From: Chrysoporthe austroafricana
Taxonomy: Eukaryota > Ascomycota > Sordariomycetes > Diaporthales > Cryphonectriaceae
Reading direction: 5' to 3'
DNA: 64,000 nucleotides
Assembly (NCBI GenBank): GCA_001051155.2
Contig: JYIP02000006.1
Location: 3,968,001-4,032,000, forward strand
Shown here in pieces: positions 36,061-47,190 of the stretch. A program made the position numbers and the translations under genes. Below the pieces are notes generated by a model. It was not told the DNA's origin, did not search any database, and worked only from the letters and a program-made list of their open reading frames with translations. How positions within the stretch are numbered: the stretch's first letter is position 1; each line of letters starts with the position of its first letter.

Positions 36061-36186
36061 GCCGTCGCATAAGGAACGGCCGTTACAGCAATAGGTAAGG
36101 GCTCAAGCAACCAAAGCTTGAGATATAGCCATGAAGGCGATTACAAACAAAAGCCACTCGAGCATAAGATTAGGGTAGACGATATC
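36061..36186 (+). repeat. Copy A of a dispersed repeat (paired with 45494-45622)
   Basis: The sequence starting GCCGTCGCATAAGGAACGG and ending near TTAGGGTAGACG matches 45,494-45,622 over its whole length, with many C-to-T and G-to-A differences here. Copy A looks more mutated. Parent element unknown. Confidence 0.75.
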
Positions 36187-36739
36187 TAAAAAATTGAGCT
36201 GCTTTCCCCGTACGAAAGATATTAGCCCATATTGTGATATTATACTTGGGAGGCATAAACGCTTTCATCCTGGTAGCGGGGCAGAAAGGTTTGAACCGGT
36301 TGAAGCATATCAGCCTATAGCTCCTTCAGGAACGTTCGGATCGTACTGGCTTCGTGAAATAGTAGTAAGATGTTTGCGCTCCCGTAGGCTATTATATAAG
36401 CAATATCCTGACGTATCAGAGGAGTAATCAAGTAGCCAGACCGATGTAATGGGTATACGAATTCTTAGGATGCCCTGTTTATTTGTTTATTTGTTCTATT
36501 TAACGCCAGATAGAAAGGCAGCATAGCTAACCTATTTAAAGACCTCCCGAAGGGTATAAGGCGCGCTAAGCTAGGTTCCAGCCTACTTATATAGATATAT
36601 ACATAAGCCGTTACCTATCTAGCGACGAAAATATCGTCTATTCGGTCCCTCCCCCGCCTCCGTATGCGGGCTGAAACTAGGAAAAGATTCCAGGGGCCGG
36701 GCCCCGTATATCCCAAACCTGGGCTGAGTATTATTATCG

Positions 36740-39491
36740 CTAGTAGGCGCATATATATATATCCTTCTCTTTCTCATCCTCCTTGCTCTCCCTGGACCGT
36801 ATCCAGCTGTTTTTACCCCGAGCCTTGAGCGCGTATGCCTCCGTGCCTCTTCTCGTCGTGGCCTTCGTCGTCGTCGTAACCCTCGCCCTCTTGCCTCTCA
36901 CCGTCCCCCACTTGCTCCCCTCGTGCCTCTCGTCTACTCCCCGGGGGCAGCACCGCTCGTAGAACCTCGTGACCTCCACGAACTGCTTGAATGCCTTCGG
37001 ATGGGCCATAAGGTCCTCTAGATATTGCCGTCTTTCCCTCGGAGACTCCGGGTATCGTCTAGGCCTCTTGCCCGGCCACGGCCACTTCGAGAAGAAGGGC
37101 CTGGTCAGCCGGCAGTGCACAAGGTGGTCCTGGGTCCTTGCGCGCCGATATCTGCAGAAGAGGTCGGCTCCCTCGTGGTGGAAGGCTTTGTGATACCACT
37201 TGTAGTCGCCGTGGCCTGTCCTAGTCGCCAGGAAACGGTGTAGGGTGCGCCTATCGAGCATAAGCTCGGCTGGGCAAGCTTTGCCTGGGCTCAGCTGCCA
37301 GGCTCTGTACTACTCGGACAAGCTTCGCTCTTTTCGAGCCCAGTCCGCTGCTTGGAAAGTATTGAGCGCTGCCCGATAGTAGCTCTTCAGGCTAGAGTAT
37401 GTTGGTCCAGCTCTCTAGTCCGGCGCTCCGGTCTGCCCGGCTTTCGCTAGCTGGTCTGCTCTCTCTCGTTGCCAGCTATCCCTAGGTGCCCTGGGGACCA
37501 TATGGCCCTCGTAGCTGCCAGTCTTGTATCCATGGCCCTCTGGAAGGAGAGAAAAGCTTACTGGGAGGAGTCCCCGGGCTGCCCACGAAGGCCTTGTATT
37601 ACTATATTGTCCAGGAAGACCGTAATCGGGTCTTGGGTCTGGGCTATAGCCAGGGCCGCTTCGAGCTCCCGCCAGGCCTCGACGGCCTCCGCATCGTAGA
37701 CTTCTTCTGTAGGGTGCAGCACCCCTTGTCCACCGAGCTCAGCCTGGTGTTGTTGTCCTCTGTATATCGTGTAGCCGTATCCGACGCCGTCCTCGCCTTT
37801 GGAGCTATCCGAGAAGACTAGGAGGCCGGTGTTCTGTCTCTGCCAGGCCTTGAAGGCCCGGGCAGCGTGCTCCTTCGGCCAGCCCCTCGTAGGGTCCTCT
37901 TGGGAGCCTAACCTGTACACTGGCCGGACCAGAGAGAGCCGGCCAGCCCTGTAGTCGATGGAGGACACATTGTTGCTATCAGCTTTGAGCAGGGCGGGGC
38001 ACGTCTAAGAGGAGGTCTGCCCCGTCCTCGCTTTCGTCTCGACCTTGATCCCGATCCTGCTATAGCTCGCTGGGCGGCTAGATTGCCTGGATCTGCTTTT
38101 ATAACCCTCCTGGCGAAGCGAAGCCGAGCTACCTCCAGAGCTGTCTCTGCTGAATGGAGGCCCGCATCTCTGCAGAGGGTACGATTCGGCATTGTCCTTC
38201 AGACCGGCAGCACTGCCCTCGCTGCCTGGTTCAGGACTTTCTGGGTTTCCTATATCTTTAAGCCGATCCTATTGTGTACAACCTTACCTCTAGCTAGAAG
38301 CCTTGTACAGCCACTATACCACAGCTTAGCGCCATACAGCAGCGAAGGAAGGATACAGGTTGTAACAACCTTCCATATAGCCACTACTTGCAGCCCTCGG
38401 ATCGAGGCCAGACGCGCCGCCCTTGCGCAGCGCTCATGGACATGTGGCCTGAAGGTTAGGCGTTTATCGAAATAGACCCCTAGCCAGCGAAGAGCCGGTT
38501 ATACGCGCTGGTCGCTGCTTAGGGACCGGAGGACAGGTTCGATAGTAAGCTGGGGGCTGACCCTGACTGGGAGGTTGAGAGCATTGCGTTTCAGTGAGAA
38601 GTGCAGAAGCTCACACTTCTCTAGCGCGAAGAAGGCCTTGTTTGCATCGCCCCATCGCAGTACGCTGCGGATATCCCTTGCCAGATTCCGGTAGTTGCTC
38701 TGGATAGGACCTGTCCTGAACAAGCAGAGGTCGTCTGCATACCCGAAGCGGAGGGTCCTGTCCTTATTGAAGAGCTCGGCTAGGTAGAGAATAAAGAGAA
38801 CAGGCGAGAGAGGAGAGCCTTTGGTGTGCCATAGCGGAGTGGCTGCGACGGACCGATCTGTCCCTCCATCCGGACCCGTATAGAGCGTCCCCGTAAGGAA
38901 GCTCTGTATAAGCTGTAAAACCCGGAAGGGCCAGCCCTGCTTCCGGAGGCGAGCTAGAAACCTGTTTTTTCAGCAGAGCATCAAATGCTCCCTGCATATC
39001 CATTATGACCATAGACGTCTCTGCATGCCGTGAAAGCGCCCCTTCTACCTCATGAGAGAAGGCTGCGAGGATGTCCGTAACTGAGCGCTTGGGCAGCGTG
39101 CCGATCTGTTGAGGGCTGAGAAGGTCGCTGTCCAGGGCCTCCCACGCCATCCTCCGAGCAAGCAGCCGCTCCAGCCCTTTCGATAGGCAGGAGATAAGGG
39201 CGATCGGCCGCCAGGAGCGCGACGAGGAGAGGTCCTTTCTTAGGATGCCCTGATGCGCCAACATTCTCCTTGAGCCAATAGTTGTAATATCTCCTGCGGC
39301 GATAGTTGGACCGACCGGGGGTAGTTTAGCTTTTTTGTGGCCTCGTTCAGATGTGGTGGGCTACCCAGCCCGTCGGATACACAAGAAACGAGCTGCCGTC
39401 CGACAAACGTCTTATCCATCAGAGCGGGCTCGCTCTGTCTGGACGGCCCCGAAGTATAGCTTCTCAACGCCGGTTGCGCACCAACGGACAT
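36740..39491 (-). mobile_element. Degraded non-LTR retrotransposon (LINE) with RT and RNase H
   Basis: Broken reading frames on the minus strand follow the order of a LINE ORF2. Pre-RT sequence lies near 39,240-39,491. RT follows, with SWRPIALISCLSKGLERLLARR and DMQGAFDAL (39,264-38,940), then GYADDLCLF at about 38,715-38,745. An RNase H domain comes next (VFSDSS, YDAEAVEAW and FLDN at 37,830-37,590, and PGHLGIAGNERADQLAKAG near 37,440-37,490 after a frameshift). A C-terminal His/Cys-rich segment lies at 37,261-36,740. Frameshifts and stops separate these parts, and the endonuclease end is missing, so the copy is 5'-truncated and dead. The domain order fits fungal Tad/I-like LINEs. Confidence 0.85.
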
Positions 39492-39945
39492 TCCTTGTTT
39501 CGCTAGAATTAGGCGACTATCTTGCCATCTTCTTCGTCGTTTGTAGGTGCGAGCGACTAGTGAGTCCCGCAGGCCTTTTCATTTGAGCCTAGTTGCGACT
39601 TATTTCAGTGCTTGAAATCGTTATCTCGATGAACGAATTAGCCGAACACATACTATGGGAAAGGCAGGAATCGTATTCTCAGTGCTGCTGCCAGAAAAGA
39701 AGAGAGGAGAAGAAAAAACGAAGCCAGGCTGCTATTTAGCTATAGGGCGTTGCCTGGCCACTACATAGGGCCCAACAACTGGCCCTCGCACACATACTCT
39801 TCCAAGATAAGCAGTTGTCAATCTCTAACTAGAAGCCAAATTACTTCGCTAGCTTCTGATACAACTTGGTACGCTCTCAAATGTTGTCCGACTTCTCCTT
39901 CTCCTCCTCCAAGTTCTCCTCTGACTCCTCCTTGCCCTTGTAGCA

Positions 39946-42900
39946 TTAGTCAGTAGAGACAAAAGAGGAGGAGGAGGTGCAGGAAGAAAAGGACGAAGAA
40001 GAGCAGGACAAAACGGGGAAGGATAAGAGAATTCTTCGATTGATCATCAGTTCCTTTTGCATGAGAAGCAACTCTTCCCAATTGAGGTTCTCTGGCTGCT
40101 TGACTTCCGCGCCGTTGGAGATAAGAAACCGCACTGCATCCTCATCCCCCGCTCCGGCGGCCGCCATCAAAGCGCTGCGATATTTGCCGTGTTTCAAGGG
40201 AAGGTTGACATGTGCACCTCGGTCGATGAGGTACTTTGCTGACTCCAAATGACCTCCAGCAGCTGCAAACGCAAGAGCACTTCCGTAATCGCCATACTGC
40301 AGCTCAAGGTTCACGTCTGCCCCCTGGTTGATGAGGTATTCCATGGTTTCTCTGCCTGATAAGGCAGCTGCTGCAGCAAGAGGGCTATGATACCTCCCAT
40401 GGGGCAACTGGAGATTCACCTCCGCGCCTTTTTCCACAAGCCATCGTGACATCTGCAGGCTATTCTTGCGGTGTCCCACATAGTTATGTCGTGCATACCG
40501 TATACGAGATCGTGGGCAGCGATCTTGAGCGGCGGCCAAAGCACAGCCATAAGGACCGTCTTCAGAAAGGTGATTCACATTCGCCTTACACTCCTCGACA
40601 AGAACCCTCGTGACTGATTCACTCTTGGACTGAATTTCCCAAAGTACTGCTCGCTCAAGAACAGTGCCAGGGTCGTCAATCTGCAGATAGACGTAGGAAC
40701 CGTTTCTCTCTCGGTGACGCACATTGAAGTTCACGCCATGCTGTCCAAGAAAACGTAGGGTTTCGATACTCATCGACCATTTGGCAGCAGCCGCAATCAG
40801 GACTGATCCGAACAACCCGGTTGTGATCTCGGCATTCGCATCGACATGCCCTTGAAGGATCAAATACTTGAGGGCGTCAACCGAGTCCTTAAATGCTGCT
40901 GCGATCGCAGCGCTGCCCAGATGAAAGTCTTCAGGCAGAGGCATCTTTGGGTCAGCCTGGCCCTCCTCGACTAATATGCGCAGAGCCTCGACATTGTTGT
41001 TGTATGCTGCAGCGACAAGTGCACTCCCAGGGAGGTCGAACCTCTTTTTCCTCAACTGAATAGATCTCTTTGGGTCCGCACCAGCTGACAAGAGGTAGCT
41101 CAGAACGCCAAGATGGTTGCATTCTGCTGCGCAATACAACGGGTTGTCCAAGTCTGCCGGGAAGTTTGGATCACATCCTCCGCGTTCGATGAGCAACTTG
41201 CAGATTTCCACATGACCTTGTTTAGAAGCCAGCGTCAGCGGAAGGGCCTCGTCCAACGGATCCTCGTCGTAATCGCTGTGCCCGTTGGCCTTCATGCCGG
41301 CCGCGAGCAGGGTCTCAACGATGGAGGGGTGGCCGAAGTGACAAGCGAAGTCGAGGAGATCCCAGCCCCTCTTCGAACGCACAGTTGTGTTTATCAAGAG
41401 CTTGATGTCCGTGTCCTCTGCCCGATTGCCGTCCTCGTCAATAGTTCGCAAATCCTGCCACCAGCTTTGCAGGAGTTTGAAGATGCCGAATCGGACCATC
41501 GCAAAGGAGGCATATCCGCTTAACGCGGACGAACGCCAAGTGTCCGCTTCTACCACGGCGAATCGGCCGCTGCCTCCATAGTGACACCAGTAGCGATATG
41601 CTTCACTGCTTTTATTAGGATGACCCAAGAATTTGCGAAGTAGATCACTTAGATCATCCACAGTCGCCAGCATGTTTTCGTTCTTCGCGCTAGTTTCGTC
41701 ACAGCCGAGGTCGAGTAATTTTTCAACCCTCGCCACGTGGTCCCCCCAGCTGTCGCCAGCATATTGGACAAAATGGTGATTCGTGAGTGAGCCATCGTCG
41801 TGTGAATCCACTTCAAATTGCTTTGGTCGCCCTAAGTCGAGTCTTCCGTGGAAACGTTCGCCCAGCCAGAGACACTTTGTGGCGCCAAGCTGCTGCTGCG
41901 ACTTGATAGAGCCCCAAACATCAATGGTCAATACCAGACTGACAAAGGCGGCGTGGGTATGTATTTGCAAGCGGTTGAAGTGGTTGTCCTCAAAGTACTC
42001 GGATACGGACGCGTGACAAAATTGCCATACCTTTCGGGAGTCCAAAGTCAGGAGGTTCGCGCACAGATCAAGCAGCAGCTCTTCGCTGACTTCGCTGGAT
42101 ATATACTTGGCGTTTTCGTACATCGACTTGTCCGTATTTGGCTCCGTTGGCTTCAGCACCGTGTCGATATAACTCATCGGGTCGATGCGAACGACCGAGA
42201 GTAATATCTCCGATAGAACCACCTTTTTTGATGCAAGCGTCCACATGATGGCACGACAGATGACTTTGGACTCATAACCACCACGCCTTAGGTACATTTC
42301 GTCGTATGCCGCCTTTAAGTCCTGGGGTAGTTTCCCAAGATGGTTGTCCACGTCTTCAGGGAGTGATAATTTGAGCAGTTGGTCGACTTGAAGTTTGGTC
42401 CATAGGAACCTGTAGCACAGGCTCGGGTTGTTAGTAAGGCTTCCTGAATCCATTCATGCCGGGAAAGTTGGAGAGGGGGACTGCAGAGATACGAGGAGAG
42501 GGGCCAGGGAAACTAAGGGTAAGAATCTGATACTGACATCCCCTGGCTTTTCTTGAGAAGCGTATTCATGACTTTCTCCTTCAAAGCCTTGTCAAACTTA
42601 TCCCATCTGCGATGACTTCGAACTTTTTCCTCGATGAACTTGGCAATATCGTTCTGGCTGTCCTCCACTCCTATCTCCACGATAGTCCGGTTACGAAGAG
42701 CAGCCCTGATATCGCCATCTGGGCGGCCAGAGATGAAAATCTTGAGAGGCCGCCCGCTGGTCCTCATCAACTCATCAAAGACCTGAATAAGGTTTTCTCT
42801 GTCATCTTCGTTGCATTCGTCGAGAGCGTCAACGATAAATATAATTCTGGGAAATACATTTAAGGACTCCATCAGTTGCTTCTTGCAAAGCTCCCTATTC

Positions 42901-44512
42901 AGAATGCGTCCGCTATGTCGACACTCGTTATATAACTTCCGCAGCGCATGTTGTATATGGCCTTGGCGGCTGCGGGGCGTCGACAGTTGCCGGACCAAAC
43001 TCTGGAGGCAAGATAAAGCCGAATTTCTAGACGGATCAGTGCGGTTGAAGTAGAAGAACGCGAGGGCCTCATAAGACGCTCTACCCAGAACACTCTCCTT
43101 GTGGTCGATCACCTTAGAGGTTAGGCATGTCTTCCCGGTGCCAGCTGATGGCTTGTCAGCCTGATTCTCGGATATCGATTTCCCAAGGTCAATGCTAGTC
43201 GACTTACTTGTGCCTCGTAACCACATCAAAGAACAGCCGCTCGAATTCTCCCATTCACGAAACTTGCTGTGATGCAAGAGCCAGTCGCAGGTATTATCCA
43301 TACGGCTCTCCACAACGGTATCGTGATGGCCAGAGTATGGTACTGAGCTAATCCAGTCGAGAATCTGTTGTTGTTCTTCTGCCTCAACCTTCTCCAGCAT
43401 CCTCGTCATCTTCTCATCAATGCAGACAACATGCGCACCCAGAATTTCATACCGACGAAGCGTGTCCGCGTTGATGACAGCAGATGACACGTTAGCCACC
43501 GCCTGCGCATCCCGGACCAGCCTAGTCTCCAGATCGGCGAAGTCACTTCCTGCTTCTTTCTTCATCGCGTCTGGGTGTAGGATCGAGTATGCCGTCCGCT
43601 TTATAGTGCCCTTATCCAGCAAGCCAGCGGCCTTGGACAGAAGCTTGAGAGTTGCTTTGTACAAGGCAATCAAAGCCTTGTGCAGCACCCCGAGTGCGTC
43701 TGTCGGTGTGTTGGCAACAGTATAGGTTGTCTCGTAGAGCCTCCCTATTGTTGTGACGCGGGCGACGTTGTCGGCCACCTGCAGAAGCGCAGCCACTATG
43801 AATATGATGAGCGACAGAACACTGTTTTCATGTGAGAGCAGGTTGTCCGAAAGACTCGTCTCGGTAGGGCATAGGGTCGGACCTTCTTAGGTTCACTTTG
43901 GACAAGGTTTTCCACTACCACTGATGCCCTACAATGGAAACAGATTAATGTGAAATACGTACTTTGGTCGACCTCACCGACGGGAACCTGTAGAACGGCC
44001 TTGATACATGGCCAGACTTGTTGGACAAGAGACGGTGCAAACCTCACTGCGATCTCCCCAGCTTCCGTCAGCCATGAGATAGCCTTGGCGGCCTGATCAC
44101 GTAAGATAATCTCGTCCGCAGGTTTCCCCGTGATATTTATGCGCCAAAAACGCTCTTCGCACTCCTTCTGTCTTTGTCGCGTTGCCGTTATCAGGCTGGG
44201 GACGACGGAGGATATGTCATCTGTTTGCTGTGTAGTCGGCTTTCCCCTGTCTGCGAGGACTGAGAGGGTTTTCTTTTCCTCTTCTGAAAGCATGGCAAAA
44301 GCCTGCTGCCAGAGGTCTTGTTGAGCCTGTGTTCCATCCGGCACGGAACTGGGCGCAGGGTTGCGGCCCTCAGAGCCGCTGGCCTCTATTGCCATCGCTG
44401 AATGACCGGCTTCATCGTCAATATGGCCGTCTGCTTGGGAGCCTGGAGCTGGTGACTTTCTCCGACGCAGGTTCTTGGCCTTCACCTTCAGGCAGTTCTT
44501 GAGCTTGCGCAT
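39946..44512 (-). CDS. NLR-like protein: NWD-type N-terminus, NACHT ATPase, ankyrin repeats
   Basis: Four exons on the minus strand: 43963-44512, 43208-43795, 42538-43144 and 39946-42409; 1402 residues, no broken frames. Residues 66 to about 340 match the N-terminal domain of NWD-type NACHT NTPases (DLWQQAFAMLSEEEKKTL, then FAPSLVQQVWPCIKAVLQ). Splicing makes the P-loop GTTGTGKT (378-385). Walker B is VDALDEC (Asp485, Glu489), and FISGRPDGD follows. A winged-helix-like segment starts near 583 (FLWTKLQVDQLLKL, LPQDLKAAYDEMY). About eight to ten ankyrin repeats span about 925-1355. Such STAND proteins act in fungal non-self recognition, heterokaryon incompatibility or regulated cell death; the ankyrin repeats would be the sensor. 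Intron 1 (167 nt) is supported because it creates DQMAALL at the family position; intron 3 uses a GTCAGT donor. The tail is Ser-rich. Confidence 0.87.
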
Positions 44513-44677
44513 CTTTGTTAGTTGGTAAGATGTGGTGTCGATGTGCGAAAATCAGGCACTGAGGAGGGGAAGTAAGGGGAAGTGCAGTTTCATTAGAATG
44601 CATCTGCTGACGAGATGCAGTGTCACTAGGAGCCGAGGATGCAATACTTTGGCTATAAGGACTATAAGCATATATCC

Positions 44678-45003
44678 CAGGGTTAGGGTTATAATGGTGG
44701 GTAAGCCAATGGACTTCCCTACCGACTGCTCGATAGAGTCGATCGTCGACTCTGTCGACCTCTACTGAGGGACTTAGTATATGAGATGGGATATCTTCCT
44801 ATCTATGGGATAGTTCTCTATAGTTCTTCAGTTATCAATCTAAGTATTGGATTATCCTTCAAATAGTCTTATAACGAGTGAATACTTGCAATCAACAGTC
44901 AGCTTCGTTTCTATATTATCAGAGACACTACTCAGCTTGCTCTTGTTAGCATAAACCCTTTGTATACTTTGGGATCTTCGGATTACTGCAGTGCTTATTA
45001 TAC
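44678..45003 (+). repeat. LTR-like fragment (gypsy family of this window)
   Basis: It contains the family landmarks in order: CAGGGTTAGGGTTA, a TCGA-rich palindromic segment (44,735-44,765), a TTCTTCAGTTATCAATCTAA box, and CTCTTGTTAGCATAAACCC at 44,939-44,957, with a CTGCAGTGCTTAT-like end. The 5' part is not recognisable. Confidence 0.65.
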
Positions 45004-45299
45004 TAATCTATATAGACAATATAATCGAAATTATTATAGATAAATCTAAATATAAAATTGAACGAATACTCAAGGAATAAGATCAAAGCAAGACAATTGA
45101 ATTATTAATCAAATAGAAAAGCTACCTATCTAGCGAAAACGTATAGAAATGACAGAAAACTTGGTCAATGCGCAATAGAAAATCGATTCATGGAGAGAAA
45201 AGCACTTTCAGAAGGACAGCTTCTCAGATATCTAGGACTTTGCCGACTATACTAAGCTACCACTAGTATGTAAAAGGGAATATGAACAAAATTCATAAA

Positions 45300-45994
45300 A
45301 CCAGTACCACTCTTACCAGCCAACATCAGGACAGATAACGACCTGGCCAGCTGTGATCAAACCAGTCAACCAAGTACTAGCAATAGCCCGACCACTCTTA
45401 ACCTAGACTAGTCAAACCACCAGACCAGTAATCCGGGATTACTAGTCTCACTAACACCAGTCTCACCCAAAACCAGTGAACCAGAGCTGGGGCGCCGTCG
45501 CACAAGGAACGGAAACACCAGGCAATGGGCAAGGGCTCAAGCAACCCAAGCGTGAGGATGCAGCCACGAAGGCATGAATAACGACAAACAAAGGCTACTC
45601 GAGCACAAGGTCAGGGTGAAAAACCAGCCTTAGACCTGTCCAGAGGGCTCAGAATTAAAAGGAAAAGAAAGGCATGTCTTGTTATTGCTATGTGCCGAGA
45701 AAAAATGAGAGGGGGTGGCTCCCTTTATATCTGTTTCCTTGACACAGGACCCACATGTATGCTGTGTCCCATGGGCCCTAGCACTGGCCATCACATCACC
45801 AGTAGCCAGGGGCTACCCGACTACCTCCTTACCAGTCTCGACTACGGTCTTACCAGTCTCGACTACGGTCTTACCAGTCTCGACTACGGTCTTACCAGTA
45901 GGACTGAAAGCCGGACCAGTAAACCAAAAACGAGACCAGGACAACCAGCAGAACGACCAGGAACAAGAACTACCAGTCATCAGGGATAACCAGT
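45300..45994 (+). repeat. ACCAGT-rich array with a 21 bp tandem repeat
   Basis: Thirteen exact ACCAGT hexamers lie on the + strand: 45300, 45361, 45424, 45456, 45472, 45798, 45831, 45852, 45873, 45894, 45915, 45972 and 45989. Five of these are spaced exactly 21 bp (45831-45915), forming a tandem repeat around CTCGACTACGGTCTT. Confidence 0.9.
45494..45622 (+). repeat. Copy B of a dispersed repeat (paired with 36061-36186)
   Basis: The sequence from GCCGTCGCACAAGGAACGG to about GGTCAGGGTG is the less mutated copy of the 36 kb repeat, in the same orientation. It sits inside the ACCAGT-rich stretch. Confidence 0.75.
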
Positions 45995-46139
45995 TAGCAG
46001 AAAACCAATACAAGGACAGCCAGTCAGGAAAACCTACCGGGTTAAGAATGATGGTCAGACGATTGGTCGGCCACACCGGCGGCCCAGCAACACCTTCGGC
46101 CATAAAAACAGACCAGTCCTCTCCACCCAAGTACTGCAA

Positions 46140-46659
46140 GGCAGCATTCATATCAAAATCGGAAGGCAAGGGACCCTCGGGAATCTGGGATTCCGCAGAG
46201 CGACGCTCGACCTCGGCCTTACGACGCTCCTCCTCTGCCTCCTCGGCTTCCAGCTCCTCCAAATTCGGCAGCCCGCGACGGATTGCACAAGCCATCTTTT
46301 CTTTCCACAATTTCTTCTGCTTGCGAATGCGATCAATTTTGGCGTCCAGTTAGCGGCGCTGATCCTCCAGCTCTTTCATCTCGTCCTCCAGTTTTTGGTA
46401 CTGGGCCGAGATGTGCAAAAGGTTGGAGGAGTTAGTCGGTTCCAAGATATCGATCGCATTTCGAATGTTGTCGGACGCACTCAGCACAGCGGGAAGAATC
46501 CTGCACGGAAACTTGGCACGACTCCAGGCCACGCTCATCGTAGGCGGAGCAGGGGAACATCTCGACGGCTCGAGATAGAATGATAGCATGAAGAGATTTT
46601 TTCTGCTTGACTTGATCAGAATGAGGATTCGAAGAACGGGGTTTTTCGATTCTGCTCAT
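46140..46659 (-). pseudogene. Decayed Cys-rich retroelement ORF, antisense beside an LTR
   Basis: Minus-strand fragments in two frames form one coiled-coil protein. An N-terminal Cys-rich part (CSAYDERGLESC, SSRCAECVRQHSKCD) is followed after a frameshift by a helical Glu/Lys part (QKLEDEMKELEDQRR, stop, LDAKIDRIRKQKKLWKEK, LEELEAEEAEEERRK). The internal TAA replaces what is probably CAA (Gln), a RIP-type change. It has the same layout as the ORF at 59,790-60,337 and lies next to the LTR starting near 46,717. Confidence 0.6.
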
Positions 46660-46716
46660 CTTCTCGATTAGGAAAACAAGATACCTGCACAGGGTTGCAG
46701 ATAGGAACTTATAGAA

Positions 46717-47190
46717 GATCGTTAGGGATAACGATCGATAGGAGGGGGATGATATTATGACCTATCCAATATGCAGGTCACAGATGGCACGGTGGCTACC
46801 CGAAATAAACCCCATAGAGCGATACTTGCCAACAGAATAAATTGAGCGAGATTATATAACCAGGGTTAGGGTTATCAAAGGAGAGCAACTCGATGAACTC
46901 GACTATCGAGTAAGTCGAGCACTCGACGAAGTCGAGCGTCGAGCCCAGCGACCCCTGCTGAAGAACTGGATATATAGGAATGGGACGTCTCTTAAGGAAA
47001 GCAGGTAGTTTTCTATAGTTCTTCAGTTGTTAATCCAAGTATAGTTCAGAACTATAGTCTCACGACTCTTGAGCCATTGCATCACTTCAACCACCATTCA
47101 GTTTACTTGTGTATTTCGTACTTCGAGGCCTAGAACTTGGCACTGCTCTTGTTATCATAAACCCTTTGAAATACTTACTCTCCTACGGTT
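46717..47190 (+). repeat. LTR of the gypsy family, + orientation
   Basis: Its start, TTAGGGATAACGATCGATAG and GGGGATGATATTAT, matches the start of the inverted LTR at 59,626. It then has CCAGGGTTAGGGTTATC, seven TCGA tetramers in about 60 bp (46,888-46,950), a TATATA box (46,970), TTCTTCAGTTGTTAATC and CTCTTGTTATCATAAACCC at 47,147-47,165. The right end is indistinct. Confidence 0.7.

Noticed and set aside
45831..45915. Regular short repeats resembling a CRISPR array
   Set aside because: The 21 bp units are contiguous tandem repeats without unique spacers, and the DNA is eukaryotic nuclear.
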